Below are positions 1 to 6,259 of a DNA stretch of 6,754 nt, one piece after another. Each line of letters begins with the position of its first letter. The first letter of the stretch is position 1. The notes under the pieces were generated by a model that was not told the DNA's origin, ran no database searches, and saw only the letters and a list, made by a program, of their open reading frames with translations. Source of the stretch: Methanomicrobiales archaeon (GTDB lineage: Archaea > Halobacteriota > Methanomicrobia > Methanomicrobiales > Methanospirillaceae). The position numbers were made by a program, and so were the translations under genes. The DNA is taken from the NCBI GenBank assembly GCA_012798365.1, contig JAAZNH010000332.1, forward strand, positions 1 to 6,754, written 5' to 3'.

Positions 1-60
1 AAAACTCCCGTACGCCGGCACCCCCTGGGGCTGGTCAGTGCCCCGCGGGGTGCAGCGGTT
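1..60. other. Left-edge non-coding stretch with GC palindrome
   Basis: No gene is supported in these 60 bases, which lie downstream of the CxxCxxCC gene. They contain a perfect 10-base palindrome, CCCCGCGGGG (about 41-50), and a second GC-rich inverted element, CCCCCTGGGG (about 21-30). On the minus strand these are followed at the window edge by CGGGAGTTTT. A hairpin plus short T-run could be a weak terminator for the minus-strand operon, but the T-run is short and cut by the window edge. A GTG codon on the minus strand near position 23 could start another gene, but its G-rich upstream stretch abuts the codon with no normal spacing. Confidence 0.3.
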
Positions 61-543
61 TTATATCCGGACCGTGAATCCGGCTGCAGTCACAACATGG
101 ATAACGAGTTTGTCCCATGCATCATCATCAAGGCCAATGAGGGGGTCCACCTGTTCAGAAAAGAGCCGGGTCAGGTGGTCATCCTCGGATGCAATGTGTC
201 GCTGGCACATGATCCGCCCGGCCCGTTTCCCGGTTCCATCAAGGATGAGGATCCGCCAGCAGCCATAATCCCGGCAGATCTCCGGCCGGGTCTGGTGAAC
301 AGTACAATATCCTTTCATTACGGCCTCATCGAAGCGAAAGAACGGGCATGCTTCGGGGCGTGTGGTAAAGATCGTGCGGTCAGAAAAAAGGGCGATCTTA
401 TCCGGATCAATGACTACGTTTGTCCGTTCTCCCGAGTACTGGTTGCGGATGAGGAACCGGTTGTCCCCATAATCCACCTCAACCTGGTGGACAAGGCCCA
501 GGTGGCTGCAACATTCCCCGCACTGGCTGCATTCGAATGGCAT
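61..543 (-). CDS. YkgJ-family CxxCxxCC metal-cluster protein
   Basis: This is a small soluble protein of 160 residues with the cysteine signature of the YkgJ/CxxCxxCC family, thought to bind Zn or an Fe-S cluster; its biochemical role is generally unknown. Seen directly: C5, C8, C11 and C12 in FECSQCGECC at the N-terminus, then C66 in EACPFF, C80 in GYC, and C90 and C95 in the H-x-x-R-P-E-I-C-R-D-Y-G-C block. These match the family's conserved order, and the length is usual for it. The start is taken at ATG 543 because GAGGAAG lies upstream with GAGG six bases from this ATG. A TTG at 555 would add four residues but sits inside that ribosome-binding site. The gene is last in a probable operon, 36 bases after the membrane-protein gene. 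Family assignment is firm; function is not. Confidence 0.9.
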   Translation of the reverse strand: MPFECSQCGECCSHLGLVHQVEVDYGDNRFLIRNQYSGERTNVVIDPDKIALFSDRTIFTTRPEACPFFRFDEAVMKGYCTVHQTRPEICRDYGCWRILILDGTGKRAGRIMCQRHIASEDDHLTRLFSEQVDPLIGLDDDAWDKLVIHVVTAAGFTVRI

Positions 544-546
544 ATG

Positions 547-553
547 CTTCCTC
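547..553 (-). promoter_or_regulatory. Ribosome-binding site deciding the start of the CxxCxxCC gene
   Basis: GAGGAAG reads on the minus strand, with GAGG (553-550) six bases before ATG 543. It overlaps the alternative TTG start at 555-553, so the ATG is the better start and the protein begins MPFECSQCG. Confidence 0.55.
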
Positions 554-579
554 AAGGGATGGTAGTGTCTGCCGGCCGG

Positions 580-1380
580 TCACGCCTTTTCTGCCAGCAG
601 CGCTTCCATTGCGGCATCCTGTTCATCAAAGTAGGTTTCAAGATACGCGAGGGTCTCAAGGTCGACATCCGCAAACGTGTGCTCCCCCATTTCGAACGGG
701 TTGTCCATGTCCCGGATGAGGAGGAGCAGGCCGATCAGGACACAGGTGATAACCGCAAAGACAACGGTTGCTTCAGCAAGCGGGTCGATTTTCACAAACA
801 GCATCAGGAGGATAACCGCTGCCGTTGCAACCTCGGCAAGGGCATATGCTGCCGGGATAAAATCCGTACGGATGATCACTTCGATGCGATTGGTCATCCG
901 GTCGATCGTGCCGAGTTCATTCCTGAGTTTTGCAATCAGCGGGGGTGCAACATTTAATGCTGCAAATGTCCGGATGTCCAGGTTGACCGTGTTCATTGCC
1001 CGGTTGATATCAGGCAGGTTGAAGTTATTCTCTTTAAAACAGGAGGTGATGACCCGGTGCAGGTCCCTCACGTGCGACCGGAACACCCTTGCCGGTGTTT
1101 CATCCGCAAGAGGAAAGACACAACTGTCGTTGTAGAGCGCCTTGAGTGCTCCTGCCATCTCGCCACCTACCTTTTCGCTCTCCTTGAAGTCCGTGAAGGT
1201 GCCGGTAAAGATGATGGCAATGGTGAAGATAGCCCCGGTAATAAACGCACCGACCACCGGATTGATGGGGATCGTGTCATACCCGTAGATATCTATAAAA
1301 GTCCTGACCGCAAGCAGGATGAGCATGATGGCAAACGCCTTTGCCATAATTCCCCATTTCTTCCTGAACCCACTATCCAT
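580..1380 (-). CDS. Four-helix membrane protein, bestrophin-like (DUF4239-like)
   Basis: This is a 266-residue integral membrane protein. Four hydrophobic segments are visible at about residues 12-31, 41-61, 175-197 and 202-222. A roughly 110-residue soluble, largely helical middle section lies between the pairs. The last helix is followed by RDMDNPF (223-229) and an acidic C-terminal tail (DVDLETLAYLETYFDEQ). The two-plus-two helix layout, the E/K-rich segment after helix 2 (FKESEKVGGEMAGAL) and the D-x-D-N-P-F motif after helix 4 resemble bestrophin-like DUF4239 proteins, a group of uncharacterised membrane proteins. This resemblance is from memory, not a search. ATG 1380 follows an in-frame TGA 15 bases upstream. 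No good Shine-Dalgarno precedes it, so Met12 (1347), preceded by GGGGA, remains an alternative. It lies 24 bases after the kinase stop and is probably co-transcribed with it. The function is unknown; transport or channel activity is only a guess. Confidence 0.85.
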   Translation of the reverse strand: MDSGFRKKWGIMAKAFAIMLILLAVRTFIDIYGYDTIPINPVVGAFITGAIFTIAIIFTGTFTDFKESEKVGGEMAGALKALYNDSCVFPLADETPARVFRSHVRDLHRVITSCFKENNFNLPDINRAMNTVNLDIRTFAALNVAPPLIAKLRNELGTIDRMTNRIEVIIRTDFIPAAYALAEVATAAVILLMLFVKIDPLAEATVVFAVITCVLIGLLLLIRDMDNPFEMGEHTFADVDLETLAYLETYFDEQDAAMEALLAEKA

Positions 1381-1404
1381 ACCGGCATTGTGTATTCATC
1401 CATG

Positions 1405-3417
1405 TTAGCCCGATCGGTTTTGATCCGGTTGTGGCCCTGCTACCCGGAATGACCCCTGCGGAACGGTAATCTCGAACCGAGCTCCTTTCCCTGGTGTGCC
1501 AGTCTCCCGGATTGTCAGACCGGTTATCGAGAGAACCTCCCGGATCAGGAAGAGGCCCATGCCGGTGTTCTTCCCCACTCCCCGCTCGAAGATGAGCTCC
1601 TTGTCCCCCCCGGCAATCCCGGCGCCGTTATCCTCAACAGAAATGACGAGGCTGTCGCCAGAGAATCCGCACCCGACATGGATATCCTCCCCCCCATCAC
1701 CTCCGTGGCGGACAGCATTATCAGCAAGGTTGAAAAACACCTGCGTGATCATGGGATCGGCAAAAATCTCAAACCCGTTACAGGAATTCTGGACCTGCAC
1801 GCATGCTCCCGATGTTTGGGGCATGATATCGCGGATCCGGCACCACCGGGGCGCACATGACCCCATTGCATCGTAGTTTTTCATGAATCCTATGTGATCG
1901 GATATCCTCTCGCTGACAGAAAGGATATTCATGAGATGGTCAATAACCCCGCTTCCGGGTTTCTCATCAAGTGCGCAGTATACATAACTCTGCAGGGCGA
2001 GGACCTGGTTTCTCATGTCATGCCTTGTGAGGCTGTTGAGAAGACTGAGTTTTTTTATGGTCTCTAACAGGGCCTGTTCCCTGAGCATCTCGTCTGTGAC
2101 ATCATGGAGGACACCGGCGTACCATGCATCTTTCCCCCATCGTTCATGAGAGGGCAGGCTGGTATTCTCAACCCAGTGCAGTTCATGGGAAGGTGTGATA
2201 ATCCGGAACCGCTGGGGTGTGTCCTGGCCCCCCTGCGTCCGGGCTCTTTCAAGCAGCTGGATAGCCCGGTCCCGGTCGTCGGGATGAATGATCCGGGAAA
2301 CGTGCCATCCTCTTACGTCGTCCTCTAAGAAGCCGGGTTTTCCAAAGTTTCCCTCGATAGCGATGACCTGTCCGTTCCGGTCCAGGCAGTACCAGGTATC
2401 ATGAGGATCGCGTGAGGGACGGCTGCAGTCCCGCGTGTCTTCAGACACGCGATCCCCTGTCGCAGGCTCCTTCTGGAAGAGTTCAGAAAACTCCACGGCA
2501 TAGCCCCTGCTCTCCCGGTCTTCTGATCTGAGCTGCACAACAGAATACCGTATGGGGACCAGTATCCCGCTCTTCTTGAGGATGACTCCGAAGTGTTCCC
2601 CGCCACTTTGTACGCCGTTTTCGGAAGGATCGGTTAGCGGTTTCTGACCCGTTTCCACCTCTTCCTCTGAAAGCAGGTTCAGGATTTCCTGAGCAGGTCT
2701 TCCCCGGGCCTCATCACTGCTCCACCCGGTGATTCGCATGGCATTCTCGTTAAGGTGGATAACCCTTGCATCGCTGTCAGAAATAAGGACTCCCGCCATA
2801 GCTACGGGGTCATGTCTCATCAGGTTTTTTTGCAGGGATGGCGCCCCGTGTATTCCGGCCCCGTTGTCTGCCGGCTCCAGGATAAACGCAAGGTTCCATC
2901 GTGTTCCCGGGACCCGGGAGATAATTACCCGTACACGGCGGATGACTTTTTCTCGTGTTGTGACCCTGACCTCGTAGGTCTGGCATGCCGCAGATGTCGG
3001 CCTGCGTCGCAGCTGGTGGTCAATTCTTGAGAGAACTTCCTCCTGGCCGGGTGCAAGAAACCATGCCCAGTCCATCTTCCCCTCGATATGGCGCCGCCGG
3101 AGGGATGTCAGGACTTCAAACTGCCGGTTTGCCCGGACAATGGTGGTGGTGTCATCGATTATCACAGCAGCAATCCCGGCATGATCGAATATCCTGAAAA
3201 GCCGGGACTGCTCGTCTACATTCTTCTCTGCAGCTACGCGGATATCATTGTACTGCATCCGTAATTCACGGATCGCGAGATCGTAATCTTCAGGAATGGT
3301 TATCCCGAAATTGTCCTGTTCGGATCTTAAACGGTACGCGGTTCTGTCCTGTCCATCGCGGGACCGGCACTCCCTTTTCTCATTCCTGGATCCTGTCATG
3401 TTTTCGCCTGTCATCAT
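1405..3417 (-). CDS. Cytoplasmic PAS-PAS-PAS sensor histidine kinase
   Basis: This is a 670-residue histidine kinase with no membrane segment or signal peptide, so it should sense an intracellular or diffusible cue. Domains in order: a charged N-terminal region with a probable coiled coil (about 45-75), PAS1 (70-182), PAS2 (200-314), PAS3 (335-443, with the IHPDDRDR and HDVTDE signatures), a dimerisation helix with H-box SLTRHDMRN (His466 is the likely phosphoacceptor), then a HATPase domain. The ATPase motifs are complete: N-box NLADNAVRHG (563-572), G1 DNGAGI (596-601) and G2 GVGKNTGMGLFL (613-624). There is no receiver or HTH domain, and no response regulator in the window. Four cysteines (521, 526, 539, 546) between H-box and N-box are unusual. 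GGAGGG precedes ATGATG. Spacing favours the second ATG (3414), while the first overlaps the stop of an upstream ORF as ATGA. The gene heads a probable operon with the membrane and CxxCxxCC proteins. Confidence 0.95.
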   Translation of the reverse strand: MMTGENMTGSRNEKRECRSRDGQDRTAYRLRSEQDNFGITIPEDYDLAIRELRMQYNDIRVAAEKNVDEQSRLFRIFDHAGIAAVIIDDTTTIVRANRQFEVLTSLRRRHIEGKMDWAWFLAPGQEEVLSRIDHQLRRRPTSAACQTYEVRVTTREKVIRRVRVIISRVPGTRWNLAFILEPADNGAGIHGAPSLQKNLMRHDPVAMAGVLISDSDARVIHLNENAMRITGWSSDEARGRPAQEILNLLSEEEVETGQKPLTDPSENGVQSGGEHFGVILKKSGILVPIRYSVVQLRSEDRESRGYAVEFSELFQKEPATGDRVSEDTRDCSRPSRDPHDTWYCLDRNGQVIAIEGNFGKPGFLEDDVRGWHVSRIIHPDDRDRAIQLLERARTQGGQDTPQRFRIITPSHELHWVENTSLPSHERWGKDAWYAGVLHDVTDEMLREQALLETIKKLSLLNSLTRHDMRNQVLALQSYVYCALDEKPGSGVIDHLMNILSVSERISDHIGFMKNYDAMGSCAPRWCRIRDIMPQTSGACVQVQNSCNGFEIFADPMITQVFFNLADNAVRHGGDGGEDIHVGCGFSGDSLVISVEDNGAGIAGGDKELIFERGVGKNTGMGLFLIREVLSITGLTIRETGTPGKGARFEITVPQGSFRVAGPQPDQNRSG

Positions 3418-3755
3418 ACCCTCCGCAAAAAGAAAGACCCTTCATGGGAGGATCCGGAATTTCCCTGCCCCTGCGGGAAGACTCCTGTTGCGGTAATCTG
3501 CCTGGCAATGGAGCAGTACGTGTCCCATGCGCCGGCAGATTCACTCCCCGGCCTCCGTCTGCAGGGCATGGATGAGGGGGAGGTGAGCGTATTGAACCGG
3601 AGCCGGAACCGTTCCACCGGCGTCCCACACAGCGTTGTTTCAAGAGGTTGGGATGTGTTTCCTGTCATGCCCGAAAGTGAGTCATCCTGCAGCCTATTTG
3701 ATAAAATCGCAAGCCTGTGGCGTTTTTCATAATGCATGGCATTATCTCTTGGCAT
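3414..3755 (-). CDS. Possible 113-residue hypothetical protein or leader ORF
   Basis: I recognise no domain here. The frame is open for 113 codons and its TGA overlaps the kinase start as ATGA, an arrangement typical of coupled genes. Its ATG lies about 26 bases downstream of the centre of an AAATAAAAA element read on the minus strand, which suits a leaderless archaeal transcript. Third-position GC is about 59% by hand count. The protein is hydrophilic, with a basic N-terminus (MHYEKRHRLAILSNRLQDD) and a Ser/Thr/Pro/Gly-rich C-terminal half; no membrane segment or metal motif is visible. Met7 (3737) is an alternative start. Against it, ORFs of this size arise by chance in GC-rich DNA, and a 74-codon ORF exists antisense to it. 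The alternative is a roughly 340-base untranslated leader of the kinase. Confidence 0.35.
   Translation of the reverse strand: MPRDNAMHYEKRHRLAILSNRLQDDSLSGMTGNTSQPLETTLCGTPVERFRLRFNTLTSPSSMPCRRRPGSESAGAWDTYCSIARQITATGVFPQGQGNSGSSHEGSFFLRRV
3419..3424 (-). promoter_or_regulatory. Shine-Dalgarno GGAGGG of the histidine kinase
   Basis: GGAGGG on the minus strand is a near-perfect match to the 16S anti-Shine-Dalgarno. GGAGG ends two bases before ATG 3417 and five bases before ATG 3414, so the second Met is the better spaced start. The site lies within the last codons of the uncertain 113-codon ORF upstream, as expected if the two were translationally coupled. Confidence 0.65.
3729..3745. promoter_or_regulatory. 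17-base interrupted palindrome, candidate operator
   Basis: ATAATGC-ATG-GCATTAT is a perfect 7-base inverted repeat with a 3-base spacer. It lies in the AT-rich divergent promoter zone, about 32 bases upstream of the TATA-like element of the HTH-PAS gene and just downstream of the inferred minus-strand start. Size and symmetry suit a site for a dimeric winged-helix protein. Binding by the adjacent HTH-PAS protein is inference. Confidence 0.4.
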
Positions 3756-3776
3756 AAAAAACAGAGATTAATCACC

Positions 3777-3785
3777 TTTTTATTT
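3777..3785 (+). promoter_or_regulatory. TATA-like element serving the HTH-PAS gene (and possibly both strands)
   Basis: TTTTTATTT is centred about 28 bases before ATG 3809, the archaeal TATA-to-start distance, so transcription should begin at or next to the ATG and give a leaderless message. This fits the lack of a Shine-Dalgarno before that ATG. Read on the minus strand, the same element (AAATAAAAA) lies about 26 bases before ATG 3755. The match to the methanogen consensus is only moderate, and no strong BRE is obvious. A second candidate, CATAAAAAAC (3753-3762), would give a leader of about 25 bases. Confidence 0.45.
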
Positions 3786-3800
3786 GTCTGACGCGTCTGA
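3786..3800 (+). repeat. GTCTGA direct repeat between TATA element and start codon
   Basis: GTCTGA-CGC-GTCTGA is two perfect 6-base copies with a 9-base period, and the ACGCGT palindrome sits at the junction. The repeat fills most of the space between the TATA-like element and ATG 3809. A protein bound there would block initiation, so it is a plausible repressor site. The short length means chance is possible. Confidence 0.35.
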
Positions 3801-3808
3801 TTGGGTTG

Positions 3809-6259
3809 ATGGAAGAGTACCATGATGAAGTGGAGAAGATCAAGCAATTCTTAAAAAAAGATGCCCGGGGAATGAATATCCGCGAGATCTCCGACGGGCT
3901 GAAAATCAACCGCAATTCTGTTGCCAAGTACCTCGATACCATGACCGCCCAGGAAGAGGTTGAATGCAGGGTATTTGGGAAATCAAAAGTCTACTACCTC
4001 TCCCAGCGGCTCCCGATATCAGACCTGATGAAATACTCTTCAAAACCATTTCTGGTCCTCAACCAGGACCTTACCATCATCCAGGTCAACGAGGCATTCC
4101 TGCGGTTTGCCGGCATAATGAAGGACGAGATCCTGCATTTGCCATTTGCCACGGTGCTAGCCGGCAGGCTGCCCTGTGACGAGATTGCTGCCCAGGTGCG
4201 CCAGGCGCTGACCTGCAAAGAGATAACCTCGGAAATTTCCCTGAACGCTGCACAAGGACCCCTGTTTTACCAGATGAACCTGATCCCGACCCGGTTCAAG
4301 GATAATTCCTGCGGCGTTGTCCTGGTGCTTGAAGATATCACTATGCGTAAACGTGTCGAGCAGGCGCTTTTGGACAGCGAGAAAAAATACCGGCACCTGA
4401 TTGAACACTCCTCCGAAGTGATGTATTCCCTTGATCCCCGCGGCATCATCACCTATATCAGCCCCCAGGTCAGCCGCTATGGTTTTGCGGCAGAAGAGGT
4501 AACCGGACAACAATTGTACACGTTTGTGCAGCCGGATGACCGGGCCCGGGTCATGCAGGCCTTTTCCCGTTTTGGCGATACTGATGAGCGGGTCATTGCG
4601 TCATTTATTGTCCCCACGCCAAAAGCCGGCAATGTCTGGGTTGAGAGCAGCGGGATTGCCCAGAAAGATGCAGCAGGAACCATCACCGGGATTTATGGTA
4701 TCCTGCGGGACATAACGAGCGAGAAGAAAGCGCTTATCGCATTACAGGAAAGTGAGGAGAAATTCCGGGTACTCGCTGAATCATCCCCCGTTGCCATTGT
4801 CGTTTACCAGGGAAACCGGCAGGTGTACGTGAATAATTTTGTGACCCGCAAGATGGGGTACACCAGGGATGAACTTTGTGTCATGAATTTCTGGGACCTG
4901 GTCCACCCGGACGACCGGGAGATGATACAAAAGTGCGGCCTGGCCCGGCAGCGGGGTGAGGATATTCCCGTCCGCTATGAAGCCCGATTCATCACTAAAT
5001 CCGGAGAAGTTCTCTGGGGAGATCTGTCTGCAGGGCAGATCCTGTACGAGGGAAAACCTGCCTGCGTTGTCATGCTGGTTGACATCTCCGAGCGCAAGGC
5101 TGCCGAGAAGGCCCTGCGCGAGAGCGAGGAGAAGTTCCGGGTGCTTGCCGGCTCCTCTCCTGTCGCGATTTTCGTGTACCAGGGTAACCGGATCATCTAT
5201 GCCAATGATTTTGCCATCCGGCATACCGGCTATTCCCGGGAAGAACTCGATGCCATGAATCTCTCAGGCCTGGTCCACCCAAACTTCCGGGCCAGCGTGA
5301 TAGAGAAACTGAAAGCCCGTGAGCGCGGTTCAACCGAGCCGGAGCGGTACAATCTCATGTATGTTACCCGCGAGGGGGAGGCCCGGTGGGGGGACCTTTC
5401 TGCCGGCTCCATTATGTATGGAGGAAATCCGGCAGGTGTTGCGATGCTTTTCGATATCACGGACCGGAAACGGGTGGAGGGGGACCTTCTCACAAGCAGG
5501 GAGATGTACCGGTCTGTTGTCGAGAATGCACGGGATGGCATCATCATCACCCAGGACGGGGTTTTCCGGTACGTCAATCCCCGGATCCTTTCGATAACCG
5601 GGTACCGTGAAGATGAGCTCCTCCGGCAGCCGTTTATCAGCCAGGTCCACCCCGGCGACCGGAATGCCGTTGCATCCCGGGCGCAGTCCCTCCTTTTGGG
5701 GGAATCCGGTCTTGAGGATTTCCCATACCGGATCCTGACAAAACAGGGTGCCTGCCTGTGGGTAGACTCCCGCTCTGTCCGGATTGACTGGGAGAACCGG
5801 CCTGCACTCCTCACCTTCCTGACCGATGTGACAAGGAGAACTGAAGCTGAACTGGCGCTCCGGCAGTCAGAAAACCGGTACCGGGCAATCTTTGAGAGCA
5901 GCTTAAACCCGATGATCGTTGTCGAGGACGATATGACCATCTCGCTCATTAACCGTGCCTACGAGGAGTCAAGCGGTTATTCCCGGGACGAGATCGAGGG
6001 GAAGAGAAAATGGACGGAGTTTGTCATCGACAACAAGGATCTGGAGAAGATGAAACAATTTCACCGAAAGCGCCGGGACAATCCCGGGTCTGTTCCCCGC
6101 TCCTATATGACCGTGCTTCTCGACCGGTTCGGTGTCTGGCGCAACGTTATCCTGACGGTCACACTCTTTCCGGATACCCGGCAGAGCCTTGTCATCATGG
6201 CGGATGATCCCGGGGCAGGCGATGGTGCGTGTCAGGCACCCGGCAATCCGGAAAAATAA
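3809..6259 (+). CDS. Winged-HTH protein with six PAS domains and no kinase (one-component sensor-regulator)
   Basis: This is an 816-residue soluble protein. An N-terminal winged helix-turn-helix (about 5-67; NIREISDGLKINRNSVAKYLD, with the recognition helix near 34-46) is followed by six PAS domains: PAS1 70-180, PAS2 187-305, PAS3 311-429, PAS4 435-553, PAS5 560-677 and PAS6 682-798. Junctions carry the usual D-I-T-x-x-K/R linker and S-E-x-K/R-Y/F-R start. No H-box, HATPase, receiver, GGDEF or methyl-accepting domain is present. The only visible output is DNA binding, so I infer a PAS-controlled transcription factor. The last PAS ends in a short Gly/Pro-rich tail, and the TAA is followed directly by a T-rich terminator. 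ATG 3809 is preferred over TTG 3806: there is no Shine-Dalgarno, but a TATA-like element lies about 28 bases upstream, suggesting leaderless transcription. HTH-PAS proteins are common in Methanomicrobiales, but their ligands and targets are mostly unknown. PAS ligands cannot be told from the sequence. Confidence 0.93.
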   Translation: MEEYHDEVEKIKQFLKKDARGMNIREISDGLKINRNSVAKYLDTMTAQEEVECRVFGKSKVYYLSQRLPISDLMKYSSKPFLVLNQDLTIIQVNEAFLRFAGIMKDEILHLPFATVLAGRLPCDEIAAQVRQALTCKEITSEISLNAAQGPLFYQMNLIPTRFKDNSCGVVLVLEDITMRKRVEQALLDSEKKYRHLIEHSSEVMYSLDPRGIITYISPQVSRYGFAAEEVTGQQLYTFVQPDDRARVMQAFSRFGDTDERVIASFIVPTPKAGNVWVESSGIAQKDAAGTITGIYGILRDITSEKKALIALQESEEKFRVLAESSPVAIVVYQGNRQVYVNNFVTRKMGYTRDELCVMNFWDLVHPDDREMIQKCGLARQRGEDIPVRYEARFITKSGEVLWGDLSAGQILYEGKPACVVMLVDISERKAAEKALRESEEKFRVLAGSSPVAIFVYQGNRIIYANDFAIRHTGYSREELDAMNLSGLVHPNFRASVIEKLKARERGSTEPERYNLMYVTREGEARWGDLSAGSIMYGGNPAGVAMLFDITDRKRVEGDLLTSREMYRSVVENARDGIIITQDGVFRYVNPRILSITGYREDELLRQPFISQVHPGDRNAVASRAQSLLLGESGLEDFPYRILTKQGACLWVDSRSVRIDWENRPALLTFLTDVTRRTEAELALRQSENRYRAIFESSLNPMIVVEDDMTISLINRAYEESSGYSRDEIEGKRKWTEFVIDNKDLEKMKQFHRKRRDNPGSVPRSYMTVLLDRFGVWRNVILTVTLFPDTRQSLVIMADDPGAGDGACQAPGNPEK
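4739..5482 (+). repeat. Tandem 372-base internal duplication encoding PAS3 and PAS4
   Basis: Two adjacent 124-codon units (4739-5110 and 5111-5482) align without a gap and share about 70 of 124 residues by hand count (about 56%). Identical runs include ESEEKFRVLA, SSPVAI, VYQGNR and WGDLSAG. The other PAS units in the protein are clearly less alike. This suggests that one domain arose from the other by in-frame duplication. The DNA has diverged mainly at third positions, so the event is not very recent. Confidence 0.75.

Larger units (their letters stand above)
3418..3808. other. Divergent intergenic/control region between kinase and HTH-PAS genes
   Basis: About 390 bases without a confident gene separate the two divergent signalling genes. 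The kinase-proximal part (3418-3715) is GC-rich, has no TATA-like sequence near the kinase start, and is spanned by the uncertain 113-codon ORF. It contains a small inverted repeat, TTCCC/GGGAA (about 3460-3480), and a looser TCACTCCCC/GGGGGAGGTGA pair (3541-3586). The regulator-proximal part (about 3720-3808) is AT-rich and holds the palindrome, TATA-like element and direct repeat listed separately. I infer that promoters for both directions lie there. Confidence 0.55.

Noticed and set aside
553..555. TTG as the start of the CxxCxxCC gene (164 residues)
   Set aside because: The TTG overlaps the ribosome-binding site GAGGAAG, which is well spaced for the ATG at 543.
97..957. 286-codon plus-strand ORF antisense to the CxxCxxCC and membrane-protein genes
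   Set aside because: It crosses two well-supported minus-strand genes and the gap between them, and its product shows no domain logic; it is a shadow of GC-rich coding sequence.
1496..1876. 126-codon plus-strand ORF antisense to the kinase C-terminus
   Set aside because: It lies entirely opposite the conserved H-box to ATPase region of the kinase and has no start signal.
3380..3643. 87-codon minus-strand ORF overlapping the kinase start
   Set aside because: It overlaps the kinase N-terminus out of frame and has an Arg/Pro/Gly-rich composition typical of a non-coding frame.
3508..3732. 74-codon plus-strand ORF in the divergent intergenic region
   Set aside because: It has no ribosome-binding site or promoter, no recognisable domain, and overlaps the somewhat better supported minus-strand ORF; neither is certain.
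4739..5482. Possible CRISPR or mobile-element repeat
   Set aside because: The repeat is a diverged, in-frame protein-domain duplication with a 372-base unit, not short identical repeats with spacers or a transposable element.
5230..5949. 239-codon minus-strand ORF inside the HTH-PAS gene
   Set aside because: It is antisense to clear PAS domains and its product is a Ser/Arg-rich low-quality sequence typical of shadow frames.
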